Shown: piece by piece, positions 61,166 to 64,000 of the stretch
How positions within the stretch are numbered: the stretch's first letter is position 1
Layout: each line of letters starts with the position of its first letter
Origin: Meconema thalassinum
Lineage: Eukaryota > Arthropoda > Insecta > Orthoptera > Tettigoniidae
Direction: 5' to 3'
NCBI GenBank assembly: GCA_946902985.2
Contig: OX336392.1
Location: forward strand, 21,178,716 to 21,242,715
DNA: 64,000 nt
Made by a program: the position numbers and the translations under genes
Notes under the pieces: model-generated
What the model was told of the DNA's origin: nothing
Database searches by the model: none
Seen by the model: only the letters and a program-made list of their open reading frames with translations

Positions 61166-64000
61166 TAGTTAGTTAGTTAGTTATTGTTGTTTTAAGGGGC
61201 GGAACTACGAGGTCATCTGCCCCTCTTAACACAGATTAAAGAATACAAATTTTGAATTGAATTTAAAATTTTGAGGTGGACATCTAAATTTAAAAAGACC
61301 AAAAATTAATAAAACAAAAACAAACAATTAAATAAATAAAAAAAAAATTATAAACATAAATAAAAATTACGGAAAAAACAAAAACATTATCATTCAAAAA
61401 CGAACAAGTCGTTGAGTCAAAGTTCACTGGAAAATTTAGATTGCTGGCCCTAACCCACTCTCACTTATAAAGCGGATAACGCGATCAGCAGCCACCGCGT
61501 CATCGGCTAATATAAGTTTGAGTGTCGTCTGCAAACCAAGGTTTCTTCGTAAGTCAGCAAGATCCACACACTCGGTGAAAATGTGGGCCACGGTGAAAAC
61601 GGCTCCACAGGTACAAAGTGGGGGGTCTTCCCTTCTCATTAGGTACGAGTGGGTGGATCTTGTATGACCTATCCTTAGCCTACACAAAATGACGGACTCT
61701 CTCCGGGCCCGGAAGGAGCTCCGCCAAACGCGAGTAGTTCCCTTGATCGCTCTCAGTTTACTGGGCAGTGGGTCAGCTAGCCACTGACTCTCCCAAAAAG
61801 CCAGAACTTGTAGGCGTAACTGAGAGCGAATATCTCTAGCGGGTACCTCCATTGGTCGAGGTGGTAATGATACCGCCTCTTTTGCAGCTTGATCTGCTAA
61901 CTCATTTCCCGCAATTCCCATGTGGCTTGGAAGCCACAGAAAGGTGATTCGAGTGTCAGCGTGGCACAGCCCGGCTAGTAGGTCGTGGATTCGCTGCACT
62001 AGGGGGTGTTGCGGGAAACATGTAGCAATTGACTGCAACGAACTCAAAGAGTCGGTACACACGAGAAAGTGGATTCGAGCATCCTGTAGTGCAAACTGCA
62101 GAGCTTCATAGATGGCAACGAGCTCCGCAGTAAACACACTACAGGCCTCAGGCAAAGAGATCTTGGTATTTGCACCATCAATAACGTAAGCACAACCCAC
62201 CTTCTCGTCCACCTTCGAACCATCCGTGAATAGAATGCCAGCGTCCGGAAATTGGTGAACTATGCTGTGGAACTGCCTCCGGTAAACGGAGGCATCCGTG
62301 TTCACCTTAGGACCTCGGTGCAGATCTAACCGAATTTCCGGACGCGGGACTTGCCACGGAGGCACCTCGCTAGATGTCCGGATCATACAGGGACCTACAG
62401 CCACTCCTATTTCGGTACACGAGCTATCAAGTCTAATACCAACCGGCCGAGTGGCACGAGGCCGGTTGGCGTACCCCTGGTGGTTTTGGGTACCGAAGAG
62501 AGCTTGATAGGTCGGGTGTTGCGGCATTTGACGCACATTGGCAGCATATGCTAACAGCATATGTTGGCGTCTATAATTTAAAGGTGGAACACCCGATTCG
62601 GCGAGTAGGCTGGGTATCGGGCTGGTCCGGAAGGCACCGGTAGCCAGCCTAACGCCACTATGGTGGATACTGTCCAGCATTTTCAAGGTTGCCGGTCTTG
62701 CTGAACCGTATGCCGCAGAACCATAGTCTAGCCGGGACAGGACGAGGGCTTGGTAGAACCGTAGCAGCACCGCACGGTCAGCCCCCCACGTAGTGCCACT
62801 AAGAAACCTGAGCATGTTCAGTTTCCTGAGACATGTCATTTTCAATTGCCGTATATGGTGCTGCCACGTTAACTTGCTGTCAAAATGGAGCCCCAGGAAG
62901 CGATAAGTGTCAACCACCGGCAACGCAGCATCCCTGAGATGTAGTTCAGGGTGTAAATGTAGCCTCCGTAGCCGACAAAAATGGACGACGGAGATTTTCG
63001 CTGCTGAAAAACGAAAACCCCGGTCGTGAGCCCACCTGTCGACCCGGTTGATGGCTAGCTGCAATTGCCGTTCCACGACTGCCATACTTCCAGAGCTGTA
63101 ATGCAGAGCTAAATCGTCTACATACAGCGATGGAACTACCGCGGACCCGGCGGCGGCAACAATGCCATTAATGGCAATCGCGAACAAGGTGACACTCAGC
63201 ACTGAACCCTGAGGAACTCCATTTTCTTGGGTATAGTACTGCGATAATGTCCTACCGACCCTTACACGGAAGAGTCGGACGGACATGAAATTCGCAATGA
63301 AAGTCGGTAAGTTACCACGGAGTCCCCACTTGTGAAGGGTGGAAAGGATCCCGTAGCGCCATGTGGTGTCGTAGGCTTTCTCGAGGTCAAAGAAAACCGT
63401 GACTAGGTGCTGCTTCCGGAAAAAAGCCTCCTGTATGGCGCTCTCAAGTCGCACCAGATGGTCAGTGGTGGACCTATGAGAGCGAAATCCACATTGGTAC
63501 TCAGACAGGAGACCTTTATCCTCCAAGAACCACACCAGTCGACGGTTCACCATCTTTTCGAGCAGCTTACATAGGCCATTTGTCAAACAAATGGGCCTAT
63601 AGCTGCTTACAAACTTGGGATCCTTTCCAGCCTTAGGAATCGGTATCACGATCCCCTCTCGCCATTGAGATGGAAACTCCCCTTCAATCCATATACGATT
63701 GAAGAGGATCAACAGTTCTTTCATACTGGATTCGCACAGATGTTTTAACATTTGATTATGTATGTTATCCGGTCCAGGAGCCGTATCCCTGCACAGTGCA
63801 AGCGCACTTCGCAGTTCCCATTCAGAGAATGGTACATTATAGGACTCCGAAGCAGCAGTGGCAAAGGACAAGGGGTGAGTCTCTGCCTCCCGCTTCAGAG
63901 TCAGAAATGTAGGATCGTAACTCCCGGAGCAGGATACATCGGAGAAGTGCGAGCCAATGCTGTTGGCAATGGCGAGATGGTCCGTGATGATGTCCCCATT
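61166..64000 (-). mobile_element. I-clade LINE, copy 3, continues past right edge
   Basis: Same tail, 3' hairpin and 3' UTR as copies 1 and 2. Only the 3' part of ORF2 is in the window. About 6 residue differences from copy 2 over the last 811 residues. Confidence 0.95.
61436..64000 (-). CDS. I-clade LINE ORF2, copy 3, 3' part
   Basis: Open from the right edge (GDIITDHLAIANS) to the stop at 61436. It has the whole RT (YVDD present), RNase H (FTDGSK here instead of YTDGSK) and the C-terminal Cys/His motif. The G run that is broken in copy 1 is normal. A leucine TTG at 63871 is internal, not a start: the frame continues upstream to the edge and matches copy 2. Confidence 0.93.
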   Translation of the reverse strand, partial: NGDIITDHLAIANSIGSHFSDVSCSGSYDPTFLTLKREAETHPLSFATAASESYNVPFSEWELRSALALCRDTAPGPDNIHNQMLKHLCESSMKELLILFNRIWIEGEFPSQWREGIVIPIPKAGKDPKFVSSYRPICLTNGLCKLLEKMVNRRLVWFLEDKGLLSEYQCGFRSHRSTTDHLVRLESAIQEAFFRKQHLVTVFFDLEKAYDTTWRYGILSTLHKWGLRGNLPTFIANFMSVRLFRVRVGRTLSQYYTQENGVPQGSVLSVTLFAIAINGIVAAAGSAVVPSLYVDDLALHYSSGSMAVVERQLQLAINRVDRWAHDRGFRFSAAKISVVHFCRLRRLHLHPELHLRDAALPVVDTYRFLGLHFDSKLTWQHHIRQLKMTCLRKLNMLRFLSGTTWGADRAVLLRFYQALVLSRLDYGSAAYGSARPATLKMLDSIHHSGVRLATGAFRTSPIPSLLAESGVPPLNYRRQHMLLAYAANVRQMPQHPTYQALFGTQNHQGYANRPRATRPVGIRLDSSCTEIGVAVGPCMIRTSSEVPPWQVPRPEIRLDLHRGPKVNTDASVYRRQFHSIVHQFPDAGILFTDGSKVDEKVGCAYVIDGANTKISLPEACSVFTAELVAIYEALQFALQDARIHFLVCTDSLSSLQSIATCFPQHPLVQRIHDLLAGLCHADTRITFLWLPSHMGIAGNELADQAAKEAVSLPPRPMEVPARDIRSQLRLQVLAFWESQWLADPLPSKLRAIKGTTRVWRSSFRARRESVILCRLRIGHTRSTHSYLMRREDPPLCTCGAVFTVAHIFTECVDLADLRRNLGLQTTLKLILADDAVAADRVIRFISESGLGPAI

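Overview
This window is eukaryotic, almost certainly arthropod and most likely insect, DNA from a large genome full of mobile elements. Reasons: non-LTR retrotransposons of the I, RTE, CR1-like and R4/Dong-like types; Tc1 and mariner transposases; hAT-, P-element- and Helentron-like pieces; and many tRNA-headed SINEs. I see no bacterial gene organisation, no operons and no CRISPR array. A polyneopteran insect is my guess, from the style of the SINEs; no search was run.

Layout. 1-725: 5' part of an RTE-like LINE on the minus strand, running off the left edge. 726-6312: a 5'-truncated, frameshifted CR1-like LINE (plus) split by a complete RTE-like LINE (1029-4355) with a 10-bp target duplication; removing the insert restores the CR1 reading frame. 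6313-10463: a second RTE-like LINE (minus) split by a 2.4-kb Helentron-associated (HINE/DINE-like) element built of about eight 293-bp repeats. 10464-16274: two internally deleted copies of one mariner family, a 264-bp MITE, a 1.8-kb imperfect palindrome of LINE 3' ends and a LINE RT fragment. 16275-20402: SINE remnants and otherwise unassigned DNA. 20403-26335, 42951-49269 and 61166-64000: three nearly identical minus-strand copies of one I-clade LINE (ORF1 gag with CCHC knuckles; ORF2 endonuclease, RT, RNase H and a C-terminal Cys/His motif). The middle copy is full length with both ORFs open and a 12-bp target duplication.

26336-42938: SINEs, inverted-repeat DNA elements, a hAT-type element with 8-bp target duplication, a P-element/THAP-like remnant cut by a SINE, one candidate host-gene terminal exon (34629-34928), an R4/Dong-like LINE fragment set between TAA repeats, and an intact Tc1 element with matching inverted repeats (41052-42516). 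49270-61165: SINEs, a pogo-like remnant, the second HINE copy (52635-54170), a decayed mariner-like element split by an RTE fragment, and an intact mariner transposase gene that landed inside a SINE (57181-58474).

How the parts relate. Autonomous elements sit beside their probable dependants: deleted mariner copies beside an intact but different mariner, and SINEs whose 3' hairpin (GGGGC, then ATGACC, then GCCCC and an A-rich tail) matches the 3' end of the I-clade LINE. Nested insertions with target duplications give a relative history of the region. Host coding content is close to nil: one plausible terminal exon and two very weak exon candidates.
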